This document shows, one piece after another, positions 1 to 8,473 of a DNA stretch of 64,000 bases. Under the pieces are notes generated by a model, which ran no database searches, was not told where the DNA came from, and saw only the letters and a list, made by a program, of their open reading frames with translations. This DNA is from Prescottella defluvii (GTDB lineage Bacteria > Actinomycetota > Actinomycetes > Mycobacteriales > Mycobacteriaceae), in NCBI RefSeq assembly GCF_000738775.1, contig NZ_JPOC01000024.1, forward strand, positions 62,001-126,000. The letters are read 5' to 3'. Numbering within the stretch: the stretch's first letter is position 1; each line of letters begins with the position of its first letter. The position numbers were made by a program, and so were the translations under genes.

Positions 1-7
1 GAGTGTC

Positions 8-682
8 ATGACCCCGGTAGTGCTCAAGTGCGGCGACGGACCGCTACCACTGGCGCTGCGGTCGCTCGACCTGTTCAACGCGCCCGCGCTCCCCGCGAAG
101 GACGATTTCGACGAGGTGTTCGCCACACTCGACACGGTCGAGAAGCCGCGACTGGTCGTCGTCGGCGACGACGGCGCGTTCGCGGCCGCGCTCACCCGGC
201 TGATGCGCACCGAACGTCTGGACGTCGAACTCGCCTACGTTCCGGAGGAGAGGACCGACGCCACCCACGCGTACGGACTGCGGACCGGATCCAAGGCCGC
301 GACGATCGCCGTCTCGGGCGTGGCGCGGCCGCTGCCGCTGATCCGCGACGATGCCGGCATCGCCCTGGTCGGCGAGGCCCGCATCTACGGCTCCGTGCAT
401 GCCGGCGAGCTGGTCGGCGAGGCGTACGTCGACGACACCCGCCTGTTCTCCGGCACCGTTCCCGGGATGCTCATCGTTCCGACCCCCGAGCATCCCGGTC
501 TGCGTGCCGCGGTCGACAAGCGCCGCTGGTTCGGCGGGTACCGGTGGCTGACCGGGCGCGCCGTCCAACTCGGGTCGCCGGCGGCGGTCCTGACCCGCGA
601 CGGCGTCCGCACCCCGCGCGCGGTCAAACGTTCGACCTTCTACCGACATCACGAGGACTGGCTGCTCGTCTACGGCGCCTGA
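8..682 (+). CDS. Conserved actinobacterial protein, Rv0358-like
   Basis: This 224-residue soluble protein has no signal peptide, membrane segment or catalytic motif that I can recognise. The N-terminal half alternates hydrophobic strands with acidic turns (LVVVGDDGAF near residue 50), as in an alpha/beta fold. The C-terminal third is basic and ends in a Tyr/His-rich stretch. The ATG lies 7 bases from the window edge, so its ribosome-binding site cannot be judged. It is followed 26 bases later by an M50 protease on the same strand, the arrangement I recall for Rv0358-Rv0359 of M. tuberculosis. It is clearly a real coding frame, but I assign no function. Confidence 0.8.
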   Translation: MTPVVLKCGDGPLPLALRSLDLFNAPALPAKDDFDEVFATLDTVEKPRLVVVGDDGAFAAALTRLMRTERLDVELAYVPEERTDATHAYGLRTGSKAATIAVSGVARPLPLIRDDAGIALVGEARIYGSVHAGELVGEAYVDDTRLFSGTVPGMLIVPTPEHPGLRAAVDKRRWFGGYRWLTGRAVQLGSPAAVLTRDGVRTPRAVKRSTFYRHHEDWLLVYGA

Positions 683-708
683 CGCCCCCACGCCTGGATA
701 CTGGGGGC

Positions 709-1488
709 ATGCATCCCGACGCCCGTACCCGGTCCGCCGCAGTCCGGCCGAGCCCCGTGTTCCTCGGCATCGTGGCGGTGGCCGTGCTGGGCGGCGTCCT
801 CGCCTGGCGATCCACCGACTCCGCGACCTCGGGCCGGATCGGCGTGTTCCTGCTGGTCGTCGCGGGCTGGGTCGTCACGCTGTGCCTGCACGAGTTCGCG
901 CACGCGTTCGTCGCGTGGCGGCACGGCGACCACGACGTCGTCATGCGCGGATACCTGACCCTCGATCCGCGCAAGTACACCCAACCGCTGCTGTCGATCG
1001 GCCTGCCGGTGCTGTTCCTCGCGATCGGCGGCATCGGACTGCCCGGCGGCGCCGTCTACCTGAGAACCGGGACGATGCCACCGCGGGTGCAGTCACGGAT
1101 CTCGCTCGCCGGGCCCGCGGTGAACGCGGTGGCGGCGGTCGTGCTGCTGACGGTGATCCGCCTGTTCGGGACGGACGGCAACAACCTGACGTTCTGGAGC
1201 GGGCTGAGCTTCCTGGCCTTCCTGCAGGTCATGGCCACCGTGCTGAACCTGCTGCCGGTGCCCGGACTCGACGGCTACGGCGCCCTCGAACCGCACCTGC
1301 GCCCGAGCACGCGCGCATCGCTCGACAAGATCAAACCCTACGGACTGCTGCTGCTGATCGCGTTGCTGTTCGTGCCGCAGATCAACTCCGCGTTCTTCGA
1401 CACGATCTACTGGCTGTTCGAACTGTCCGGCATCCCCGACCTCTACGCCGCCTTCGGCAGCTACCTCATGCAGTTCTGGCGCGGCTGA
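709..1488 (+). CDS. M50-family membrane zinc metalloprotease (site-2 protease-like)
   Basis: This 259-residue polytopic membrane protein is the likely counterpart of Rv0359. HEFAH at residues 61-65 sits in a hydrophobic helix and supplies two zinc-binding His and the catalytic Glu. A second membrane motif, NLLPVPGLDG at residues 180-189, gives the third ligand Asp of the M50 family. At least five hydrophobic segments are visible. No PDZ domain is present, so it resembles the minimal YwhC-type peptidases rather than RseP. These enzymes cut membrane-embedded substrates; the substrate here is unknown. The ATG 26 bases after the upstream stop suggests co-transcription. Confidence 0.85.
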   Translation: MHPDARTRSAAVRPSPVFLGIVAVAVLGGVLAWRSTDSATSGRIGVFLLVVAGWVVTLCLHEFAHAFVAWRHGDHDVVMRGYLTLDPRKYTQPLLSIGLPVLFLAIGGIGLPGGAVYLRTGTMPPRVQSRISLAGPAVNAVAAVVLLTVIRLFGTDGNNLTFWSGLSFLAFLQVMATVLNLLPVPGLDGYGALEPHLRPSTRASLDKIKPYGLLLLIALLFVPQINSAFFDTIYWLFELSGIPDLYAAFGSYLMQFWRG

Positions 1489-1551
1489 CCCGCGCACGTC
1501 GTCGCACGTGACCGCGCCGACCCCGGTCGGTTCCTGACCGAGGTCGGCCGG

Positions 1552-1857
1552 TCACATGGCATGACCCAGACGCCCCCGTCCGAGCCGCAGCAGCAACAAC
1601 GCGAGCGTGTGCCCCTCCGGCCCCAGATCGTCGAACCGCGACAGCACACTCATTTCTCGGGTGTGCACCAAACGAGTACCGCCGCCGAGCATTCGCACCT
1701 CACCGATCAGACGGGAGATCTCGGTGCGCCGCTGGATCGCCGCGAGGATCTGTGCATCCAGACGGTCGATCTCGCCCCGGAGTTGCTCGATGTCGACGTC
1801 CGGTCGGCGGTCTGCCGCCCGATCCACCGACATGTTCGTCACCTGTGCGCTGGTCAT
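1552..1857 (-). CDS. Chorismate mutase (AroQ class, Rv0948c-like)
   Basis: This 101-residue protein contains the all-helical AroQ fold. Residues from about 24 read LRGEIDRLDAQILAAI, then RRTEISRLIGEVRM, and it ends LLLRLGRGRLGH, which closely matches the M. tuberculosis cytosolic enzyme Rv0948c. It converts chorismate to prephenate for Phe and Tyr synthesis. The C-terminal GRGRLGH tail is the part that in mycobacteria contacts DAHP synthase, so the same activation in complex is likely. An internal ATG at 1833 has the better ribosome-binding site (AGGTGA) and may be the true start. The gene stands alone between the M50 protease and the aminotransferase. Confidence 0.9.
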   Translation of the reverse strand: MTSAQVTNMSVDRAADRRPDVDIEQLRGEIDRLDAQILAAIQRRTEISRLIGEVRMLGGGTRLVHTREMSVLSRFDDLGPEGHTLALLLLRLGRGRLGHAM

Positions 1858-1929
1858 GCCGACAACGCTAGGTACGCGGGGGCTCGGGCACGTAGGTAGT
1901 TCACTACCCGATCTGCCCGACGTCGGTCG

Positions 1930-2844
1930 TCAGCCGAGGTCGGTGACCCAGCCGTGCAGCCCGTCCGAGCGCAGCGCCGCGGTGTGCCGCTTCCGCAGCG
2001 CCTCGCAGATCGGGCCCGTCGCGCCGTCGCCGACGGTGCGGCCGTCCACCTCGGTCACCGGCGCCACCCCCGCCGACGTGCCGGTCGCGAACACCTCGTC
2101 CGCGATGTACAGCTCGGTGAGGTCGACGGTGCGTTCCACAACAGGAATGCCGTCCTCCGCGGCGAGCGTGAGCAGGGTGCGCCGGTTGATGCCGTCGAGG
2201 ATGTCGCACGAGACGTCGGGAGTGATCAGGGTCCCGCCACGCACCAGGAAGATGTTCGCGGCGCTGAGCTCGCACACGTGTCCCGCGCCGTCGAGGAAGA
2301 TCGCGTCGTCGTAGCCGGCGTCGATCGCGTCCTGCTTGGCGAGCACCGAGTTCACGTACGCACCGTTGACCTTGGCCCGCGAGGGGATCGCGAAGTCCGG
2401 GATCCGCCGCCACGTGCTGGTCTTCAACCGCATGCCGTCCTGCGGGACGATCGGCACCGCGTCGTACACGAACATCGACACGACGGTCCGGCACCCGCGC
2501 ACCCGGGTGCCGGGGATCGACTCGTCGACGTGCACCGTGGCGCGCACGAAGACGTCCGAGGCGGGCGCGTTGGCGTCGACGAGTGCGGTTGCGGCCGAGA
2601 CGAAACGGTCGAAACTCCACTCGTCGGCGAACCGGTCGATGCCGATGATCTTGCAGGATTCGACGAGCCGCCGGTAGTGGTCGGCCAGCCGGAACGCCGA
2701 GCGGGCGCCACCGTCGACGTGCACGGGGAACACCGTGTAGACGCTCAGGCCGTACAGGACAGCGGACGTGGCCACACCCAGAGTGGCCTCGGAGGCGGGA
2801 ACGAGTCGGTCGCCGTAGTACACGTGCGGATGCGGGAGCGCCAT
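1930..2844 (-). CDS. Class IV aminotransferase (branched-chain type)
   Basis: This is a 304-residue fold-type IV PLP enzyme of the branched-chain aminotransferase/4-amino-4-deoxychorismate lyase family. Visible features are a GLSVYTVFPV segment near the start, SRAKVNGAYVNSVLAK carrying the PLP Lys region, the FLDGAGHVCELSAANIFLVRGG signature split by one turn, and LDGINRRTLL. The likely reaction is amino transfer between a branched-chain or related amino acid and 2-oxoglutarate. The start was placed at the ATG opening MALPHPHVYYGD because homology to the family begins there; the frame stays open upstream without family features. It has no operon partner. Confidence 0.85.
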   Translation of the reverse strand: MALPHPHVYYGDRLVPASEATLGVATSAVLYGLSVYTVFPVHVDGGARSAFRLADHYRRLVESCKIIGIDRFADEWSFDRFVSAATALVDANAPASDVFVRATVHVDESIPGTRVRGCRTVVSMFVYDAVPIVPQDGMRLKTSTWRRIPDFAIPSRAKVNGAYVNSVLAKQDAIDAGYDDAIFLDGAGHVCELSAANIFLVRGGTLITPDVSCDILDGINRRTLLTLAAEDGIPVVERTVDLTELYIADEVFATGTSAGVAPVTEVDGRTVGDGATGPICEALRKRHTAALRSDGLHGWVTDLG

Positions 2845-2950
2845 GGCCGGGAATGCTATCGACGCCGCACCCGGACGGAAAGCGAATTCATGCCCGCCCG
2901 GCCGCCGCGGCATCCCACCGAGCCCGCACCCCGCCCGGCACACTGTGCGC

Positions 2951-3913
2951 ATGCTCCATCTGCGGATCCTCACGCCCAGCGATCTCACGGACGAGACCGT
3001 CCGCATCCTCGAGGACGAACCGGCCGTCAGTGGGCTCGCGGTCCTCCGCGACGCGGCGGTCCGCCCGGTCGGCGACCTCGTGTACGCCGACATCGCCCGC
3101 GAGGTCGCGAACGACGTGATCGCGAAGCTCCGCGCCACCGGCCTGCACCACCGCGGCAGCATCGAGATCGAACCGGTCACCACCTGGCTGTCCCGGAGCG
3201 GACTCGACGCCGAACTCGCCAGCCCGGGCAGCAGCGCCGACAGCGTGGTGTGGGCGGAGGTCGCGCAGCGGTCCTACGAGGACGTCGAACTGAACTGGAC
3301 CTACCTGAGCTTCATGACGATGGCGACACTGCTGGCGGGAATCGCGATCATCACCGACTCGCAGATCCTCGTCATCGGCGCGATGGTCCTCGGCCCCGAG
3401 TTCGGCGCGATCGCCGCGCTCGGTGTCGCCCTGGTCAAACGCCGCGCCGTCCTGTTCGCGACCGCCGTACGGACCCTCCTGATCGGCTTCGCGGTCGCGA
3501 TCGTGGTGACCGCACTGGCGTCCCTCGGCGGGCGACTGCTCGGCTGGGTGACGATCGACGACGTCACCGGGCCCCGCCCCGACACCGCGTTCATCTACTC
3601 GCCCGACAAGTGGTCGTTCATCGTCGCCGTGATCGCGGCGGCCGCGGGGGTCCTGTCGCTCACCTCGGCGAAGCTCGGCGGCCTGTCGGGCGTGTTCATC
3701 TCCGTGACAACGGTTCCCGCGGCCGGCAACATCGGCCTCGCGCTGGCCTTCGGTGCCGGGAACGAGATCTGGGGCAGCACCCAGCAGCTGCTGCTGAACC
3801 TGTCCGGGATGGCGCTGGCCGGGTGGGCCACCCTGGCGATCCAGCAGGCCGTGTGGTCGCGGGTGTCGGTGCGCCGCGCCCGCGCCCTCGACCGACGCCG
3901 CCGCATGCTGTGA
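2951..3913 (+). CDS. DUF389-family membrane protein
   Basis: This 320-residue protein has a soluble N-terminal domain of about 110 residues (MLHLRILTPSDLTDETV...), then the DUF389 membrane core. The core includes VIGAMVLGPEFGAIAALG, which is the family hallmark, and about five or six hydrophobic helices. The C-terminus is strongly basic (RRARALDRRRRML), consistent with the inside-positive rule. DUF389 proteins are widespread in actinobacteria and have no established function. Its ATG start is 106 bases from the divergent aminotransferase, so the two share a promoter region. Confidence 0.85.
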   Translation: MLHLRILTPSDLTDETVRILEDEPAVSGLAVLRDAAVRPVGDLVYADIAREVANDVIAKLRATGLHHRGSIEIEPVTTWLSRSGLDAELASPGSSADSVVWAEVAQRSYEDVELNWTYLSFMTMATLLAGIAIITDSQILVIGAMVLGPEFGAIAALGVALVKRRAVLFATAVRTLLIGFAVAIVVTALASLGGRLLGWVTIDDVTGPRPDTAFIYSPDKWSFIVAVIAAAAGVLSLTSAKLGGLSGVFISVTTVPAAGNIGLALAFGAGNEIWGSTQQLLLNLSGMALAGWATLAIQQAVWSRVSVRRARALDRRRRML

Positions 3914-3929
3914 ACCGCCGGCCGGCGAA

Positions 3930-4886
3930 TCACCGATGGCGGCGGGCCACCTCCTCGGCGACCGCCCGCAGCCCGGCGCGCAGCGATACCGGTCCGAGCA
4001 CCTCGACACCGGCACCGAGCCCGGTGAGCTGATCGAGCGCCACCTCCTCGGCCTCGAGCATCAGATCGACCGTCACCCAGCCCTGCTCGTCCGCCTCGGA
4101 CGGCTCGACCCGCGCCGCCTCGGCCCCCACGACGTCCGGCAGCCGCCGCCACGCGTACGGCGACAGCCGCACCCGGCACGAGTACCGCAGCAACGCCCGG
4201 TCGAACTCCGCCATCGACGCCGCCCACCACGCGGCCAGGTCGAAGTCGTCCGGGCGCGCCGCCGCCGCGTCCAGCACCTGCGCGCCGTCGATCCGCGACA
4301 CCCGGTACGACAACGTCCGATCCCGATGCCGCGCCACGAGATACCAGACACCCGCCTTCGCGACCAGGCCGAGCGGGTCGAGGGTGCGAGTGGCCGCACC
4401 GTCCCGACGCCGGTACCGGATGCGCAGCCGTCTGCCCTCGAAGACCGCGGACGCCACCGCCGGCAGGTACTCCCCCGACGGCGTCGACTCGAACCAGCCC
4501 GGCGCGTCCACGTGCAGCCGCTCACGCCACAACAGGGCGCCGGCCCGCAGCGGAAGCGGCAGCGCCCCCAGCAGTTTCGACTCGGCACGGGCCGCGACAT
4601 CGGCGAGCCCGAGATCCTGCGCGACGTCCGGGACACCGAGGAGCATGAGCGCCGACGTCTCCGCGCCCGTCATACCGGTGAGCTTGGACTGCCAGCCGTC
4701 GAGCAGGCGGACCCCACCGCCGGGCCCGCTCTCGGTCCACACCGGAACCCCGGCGGCCTGCAGCGCCGCGATGTCGCGGTACACGGTCCGGACCGACACG
4801 TCGAGTTGCCCGGCCAACCGCGCGGCCGTGGCACCGGGACCGCCCTGCAGGCGCAGCATCAGGTCGAGCAGTCGGGAGGAGCGCAC
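3930..4886 (-). CDS. WYL-domain transcriptional regulator (YafY/DeoR-type HTH)
   Basis: This 318-residue regulator has an N-terminal winged helix (ARLAGQLDVSVRTVYRDIAALQAAGVPV, residues 20-50) and a central WYL domain. The domain includes IRYRRRDGAATRTLDPLGLVAKAGVWYLVA and SYRVSRIDGA. A C-terminal WCX-like extension follows. WYL domains bind small ligands or nucleic acid and usually act as local regulators. It is divergent from a PNPOx/SDR pair, with 62 bases between starts that contain a perfect dyad, so it probably controls that pair and itself. Confidence 0.9.
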   Translation of the reverse strand: MRSSRLLDLMLRLQGGPGATAARLAGQLDVSVRTVYRDIAALQAAGVPVWTESGPGGGVRLLDGWQSKLTGMTGAETSALMLLGVPDVAQDLGLADVAARAESKLLGALPLPLRAGALLWRERLHVDAPGWFESTPSGEYLPAVASAVFEGRRLRIRYRRRDGAATRTLDPLGLVAKAGVWYLVARHRDRTLSYRVSRIDGAQVLDAAAARPDDFDLAAWWAASMAEFDRALLRYSCRVRLSPYAWRRLPDVVGAEAARVEPSEADEQGWVTVDLMLEAEEVALDQLTGLGAGVEVLGPVSLRAGLRAVAEEVARRHR

Positions 4887-4908
4887 ACCGAAAGTCTACG
4901 AATAATCG

Positions 4909-4925
4909 CTGACACAAGATGTCAG
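4909..4925. promoter_or_regulatory. Operator dyad between WYL regulator and PNPOx/SDR operon
   Basis: The sequence CTGACA-caaga-TGTCAG is a perfect 6-bp inverted repeat lying midway in the 62-base divergent intergenic space. TGACA/TGTCA half-sites are common for YafY-type regulators, so it is the best candidate binding site for the WYL protein at 3930-4886. Confidence 0.6.
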
Positions 4926-4948
4926 TGATCGGCGCGCACACTTACTGC

Positions 4949-5413
4949 ATGACAACCTGGCAGGAGTTCTCCGAGCAGGCCCCGGCGCTGGCCGACGCCG
5001 TCCGCGCGCGACTGACCGCGCACAAGCACCATGTCCTGGCGACGCTGCGCGCCGACGGCTCACCGCGCGTGAGCGGCACCGAGGTCGAGATCTTTCGCGG
5101 ACTGCTCGTCCTCGGATCGATGCCCGGCGCCCGGAAGGCCCGGGACCTGCAACGGGATCCGCGGTATTCGCTGCACTCGAACCCCGGTCACCACACGATG
5201 GAGGGCGGCGACGCCAAGATCTCCGGCCGCACCCGCGAACTCACCGGCGCCGAGAAGCAGTCGATCCTCGACTCCTACCCGGAGAACCCCGGCGACGAGG
5301 CGCACATCTTCGAACTCGGTGTCGACGAGGTGGTGCTGACGACGGTGTCGGAGGACCGCCTGCACGTGGACCTGTGGCGACCCGGCGCCGACGTCACCCG
5401 GATCAGCCGATGA
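4949..5413 (+). CDS. Pyridoxamine 5'-phosphate oxidase-like split-barrel protein
   Basis: This 154-residue split beta-barrel protein belongs to the F420- or flavin-binding PNPOx superfamily. HHVLATLRADGSPRVSGTEVEI opens the barrel, followed by LVLGSMPGARKARDL and a typical KISGRTREL strand. Members use F420, FMN or heme, and the cofactor cannot be told from sequence alone. An upstream in-frame ATG at 4919 lies inside the operator dyad, so I prefer the ATG at 4949. It overlaps the next gene by ATGA, implying translational coupling to the SDR. Confidence 0.85.
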   Translation: MTTWQEFSEQAPALADAVRARLTAHKHHVLATLRADGSPRVSGTEVEIFRGLLVLGSMPGARKARDLQRDPRYSLHSNPGHHTMEGGDAKISGRTRELTGAEKQSILDSYPENPGDEAHIFELGVDEVVLTTVSEDRLHVDLWRPGADVTRISR

Positions 5414-6333
5414 GCGCGCCGGACCTGACCGGGAAGGTCGCCCTGGTCGCCGGGGCGACGCGCGGTGCCGGCCGGGCCATCGCCGTCGAGTTGGCCCGCG
5501 CCGGGGCCACCGTCTACGCGACCGGTCGCAGCAGTCGAGTGGCCGGACGATCGGAGATCGACCGGCCGGAAACGATCGAGGAGACCGGCGAACTCATGGT
5601 CGCCGCGGGCGGCGACGGCACCGCGCTGCGGGTCGACCACCTCGACCCCGACCAGGTGCGCGCCCTCGTCGAACGCATCGACTCCGAACACGGCCGCCTC
5701 GACATCCTGGTCAACGACATCTTCGGCGGCGATCGCTACGCCCAGTTCGGCACCACGCTGTGGGAGCACGACCTCGACGGCGGCCTGCGCATGCTCCGGA
5801 TGGGAATCGACACCCACGTGATCACCAGCCACTTCGCGCTGCCGCTGCTGATCCGCCGGCCCGGCGGGCTCGTCGTCGAGATGACCGACGGCACCGCCGA
5901 GTACAACGTCGCGTACCGGCACCAGGTGGGCTTCTACTACGACCTCGTCAAGGCGTCCGTGCAGCGGATGACCACCGCGCAGGCGTACGAGATGGCCCCG
6001 CACGGATGCGCGGCCGTCGCGGTGACCCCGGGGTGGCTGCGGTCGGAAACGATGCTCGAGATCTTCGGCGTCACCGAGGACAACTGGCGCGACGCCCTCG
6101 AGCAGGTGCCGCACTTCGCGATCTCGGAGTCCCCGACGTACGTCGGCCGGGCCGTGGCCGCACTGGCCGCGGATCCGGACGTCGGCGAGTTCAGCGGCCA
6201 GGTGGTCTCGAGCGGGCAGCTGGCGCAGCGGTACGGCTTCACCGACGTCGACGGCTCCCGGCCCGACTGCTGGCGGTACCTCGTCGAGGTGCAGGACCCC
6301 GGTCTGCCGGCGAACACCGACGGCTACCGCTGA
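5410..6333 (+). CDS. Short-chain dehydrogenase/reductase, atypical long type
   Basis: This 307-residue SDR begins LTGKVALVAGATRGAGRAIA, giving the TGxxxGxG-type cofactor loop. NDIFGGDRY replaces the usual NNAG. YYDLVKASVQRM supplies the YxxxK pair about residue 180. A basic-friendly TGRSS after the second strand suggests NADP(H). It is longer than classical SDRs (about 250 residues), with an extra insertion before the active site and an extended tail. Its ATG overlaps the TGA of the PNPOx gene, so the two form a coupled operon. The substrate is unknown. Confidence 0.9.
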   Translation: MSAPDLTGKVALVAGATRGAGRAIAVELARAGATVYATGRSSRVAGRSEIDRPETIEETGELMVAAGGDGTALRVDHLDPDQVRALVERIDSEHGRLDILVNDIFGGDRYAQFGTTLWEHDLDGGLRMLRMGIDTHVITSHFALPLLIRRPGGLVVEMTDGTAEYNVAYRHQVGFYYDLVKASVQRMTTAQAYEMAPHGCAAVAVTPGWLRSETMLEIFGVTEDNWRDALEQVPHFAISESPTYVGRAVAALAADPDVGEFSGQVVSSGQLAQRYGFTDVDGSRPDCWRYLVEVQDPGLPANTDGYR

Positions 6334-6340
6334 GCGCACC

Positions 6341-7267
6341 TCACCACGTGAGGTCCTCCTGGCACCGGGAGCCCTCCGCCCCCGACTCGACCTGCACGGT
6401 GGCGTGGCTGAGACCGTGCGCGTCCAGCACGGTCTTGGCCGCCGCCAGCACCCGCTGCGAATCGGAATCGGTGGTCAGGTGCACGGTCGCGACGTCCATG
6501 CCGGTGGTGAGCGTCCACACGTGCAGGTCGTGGACGTCCGAGACCCCGGGCACCGCACGCAGATCGGCGCGGACGGCATCGACGTCGATGTTGGCGGGCG
6601 AGGCCTGCGTGAGGATCCGCAGCGCCGACCCCGCCAACTTGAGGGCACGCGGGACGACCCACAGCGAGATCAGGACGCCGACGACGATGTCGGCGTAGGT
6701 CCAGTCGAACAGCACCACCGCGGCGCCGGCGATCAGGACGCCGACACTGCCGACGGCGTCGGCGAGCACCTCGAGGTACGCGCCGCGGACGGCGAGGGAA
6801 TCCTTGGCGTCGCCGCGCAGCATCAGCATGACGACGATGTTGGCGGCGAGACCCGCGGCGGCCGTGACCATCAGCGGGACGCCGGGGATCTCGGGGGCGT
6901 GGCCGATGCGGCCGATGGCCTCGTACATCACGAAGGCGGCCACGCCCAGCAGCAGGACGGCGTTGGCCATCGCTGTGAGCACCTCGGCGCGGTGCCAGCC
7001 GAACGTGCGGGCCGCGGCCTTGGAACCCTGCTTCGCGAGCAGCAACGCCACGAGTCCCATGGACATGCCGACGACGTCGGTAAGCATGTGGCCGGCGTCC
7101 GCGAGCAGCGCGAGGGATCCGATCGCGAGGGCGACGACCGTCTCGAGAACCAGGAAGCCGATCAGGATCGCGAGCGCGATCACCATCTTCCGGATGCGTG
7201 TCGGCGTCGGACCTACGTTGCTCCCTGCTGCGGTGTTGCCGTGGCTGTGCCCGTGACCGGCTCCCAT
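6341..7267 (-). CDS. Cation diffusion facilitator (Zn/Co/Cd efflux)
   Basis: This 308-residue CDF transporter has a His-rich N-terminus (GAGHGHSHGN) that can bind metal. Six membrane helices include LLADAGHMLTDVVG, with the HxxxD metal site of helix II, and ADAVGSVGVLIAG, with the paired helix V site. A C-terminal cytoplasmic ferredoxin-like domain follows (VPGVSDVHDLHVWTLTTGM). It exports divalent metal ions in exchange for protons. A strong AGGAGG ribosome-binding site precedes the ATG. A dyad upstream suggests repression by an ArsR-type metal sensor that is not in this window. Confidence 0.92.
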   Translation of the reverse strand: MGAGHGHSHGNTAAGSNVGPTPTRIRKMVIALAILIGFLVLETVVALAIGSLALLADAGHMLTDVVGMSMGLVALLLAKQGSKAAARTFGWHRAEVLTAMANAVLLLGVAAFVMYEAIGRIGHAPEIPGVPLMVTAAAGLAANIVVMLMLRGDAKDSLAVRGAYLEVLADAVGSVGVLIAGAAVVLFDWTYADIVVGVLISLWVVPRALKLAGSALRILTQASPANIDVDAVRADLRAVPGVSDVHDLHVWTLTTGMDVATVHLTTDSDSQRVLAAAKTVLDAHGLSHATVQVESGAEGSRCQEDLTW

Positions 7268-7295
7268 GATCGACCTCCTCGTCGGCTCGGCCCAT

Positions 7296-7319
7296 CATAT
7301 GCATACATTCGCATATATG
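7296..7319. promoter_or_regulatory. Probable metal-sensor operator upstream of CDF gene
   Basis: The dyad CATATGC-atacattc-GCATATATG is an A+T-rich inverted repeat standing out in very G+C-rich DNA. It lies 29 to 52 bases upstream of the CDF start. Its layout resembles ArsR/SmtB-family operators, which often contain ATAT-type arms. No cognate regulator gene is adjacent. Confidence 0.5.
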
Positions 7320-7327
7320 AGAAGAGG

Positions 7328-8473
7328 TCAGATGTCGGGCTTGTAGGCGGGGTTGGGAACCGTCGGCGGCAGGGTCGCGATCGCCGAGATCCGTTCGAGC
7401 CCCGCGACCCGCAGCAGATCCACGATGAGCGAGCGGATCTGTGCGAACACCACGGTCGCCGAGATGCCCGCCCCCTCGACGAGTTCGGGCTTCATCCCCG
7501 ACGCGACGGTTCGCAGTACCCGTGCCGCCTCCGCCTGATCGGGCTGCTCCCCTGGTTCGGCGAGAATCATCCGGCGCAACACGTCGAGGGCGTGGGACAG
7601 CTTCTCGATCTCGTCGACGAGACGCGGGTCGAGAATCTCGTCGTCACGCACGAGCGAGAGCGAACGACGCGACAGCACACGGATGTTGCGCATCGCGTTG
7701 TCGATCGGGTCGGCCGTCGCGGTGAGCCGTGCCAGCCGGGCACGACTACCCCAGTACAACGGGGAGATGCGGCTGATCTCCTTGCCGCCGGACAGATTGC
7801 TGCGCAGCGAATCGATCGCCGACTGCGTCTCACGCGCCTTCCGCAACGCCTTCTCGATCGGCTTCGGGTCGTTCTCGATGAGACCGTCGGCGACGAGCTG
7901 GAGCACCTCGGCCGCGGTCGCGAGGATCCCGGCGGCGTCGCGCCGGGCACGGCGCACCGGGTGGGTCGGCACGACCGCGACAACGGCGATCCCGACCAGA
8001 CCACCGACGAGGGCGTCGACCATCCGCTCGAAGCCGGCGGCATCACCCGGCGGCAGCAGCGTCGCGACCAGCACGGCGGACGTGCCGGCCTGCATCGAGA
8101 AGATGGGGCCGCTACCGATCAGCACCGCGGTCGACATCGCCAGCGCCACGACGAGCGTGATCTGCCACGGTCCCGTGCCGATCAACGAGATCAGCAGGTC
8201 GCCGACACCGATGCCGACCGTCACGCCGCAGACCAGCTCCACCGACCGACGCAGACGTGCACCGAGAGACAGACCCAGCGAGACCACCGCCGCGATCGGC
8301 GCGAAGAACGGCCGGGGATGCCCGACGATCTCGGTCGCGAACCACCATGCGAGACCCGCCGCCAGTGCGCACTGCAGCACCGGGAGCGCGGACGCGCGCA
8401 GACGACGGACCGACGCCTGCGCGCGCTCCCGACCCGCCGCCGGGCGTGGAACGAAGCGGCTAGCCGAGGCCAA
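7328..8473 (-). CDS. FUSC-family (aromatic acid exporter-like) membrane protein
   Basis: This protein of about 381 residues has an N-terminal hydrophobic module with five or six helices (ALPVLQCALAAGLAWW, FFAPIAAVVSLGLSLG, VSLG-type repeats). A long helical cytoplasmic domain (residues about 170-381) contains coiled-coil-like KARETQSAIDSLRSNL. This is the half-size FUSC/ArAE layout linked to efflux of aromatic acids. The only suitable start is a TTG at 8473, which overlaps the last 14 bases of the DUF3151 gene. The open frame runs further upstream antisense to nothing, but without membrane features. Confidence 0.8.
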   Translation of the reverse strand: MASASRFVPRPAAGRERAQASVRRLRASALPVLQCALAAGLAWWFATEIVGHPRPFFAPIAAVVSLGLSLGARLRRSVELVCGVTVGIGVGDLLISLIGTGPWQITLVVALAMSTAVLIGSGPIFSMQAGTSAVLVATLLPPGDAAGFERMVDALVGGLVGIAVVAVVPTHPVRRARRDAAGILATAAEVLQLVADGLIENDPKPIEKALRKARETQSAIDSLRSNLSGGKEISRISPLYWGSRARLARLTATADPIDNAMRNIRVLSRRSLSLVRDDEILDPRLVDEIEKLSHALDVLRRMILAEPGEQPDQAEAARVLRTVASGMKPELVEGAGISATVVFAQIRSLIVDLLRVAGLERISAIATLPPTVPNPAYKPDI

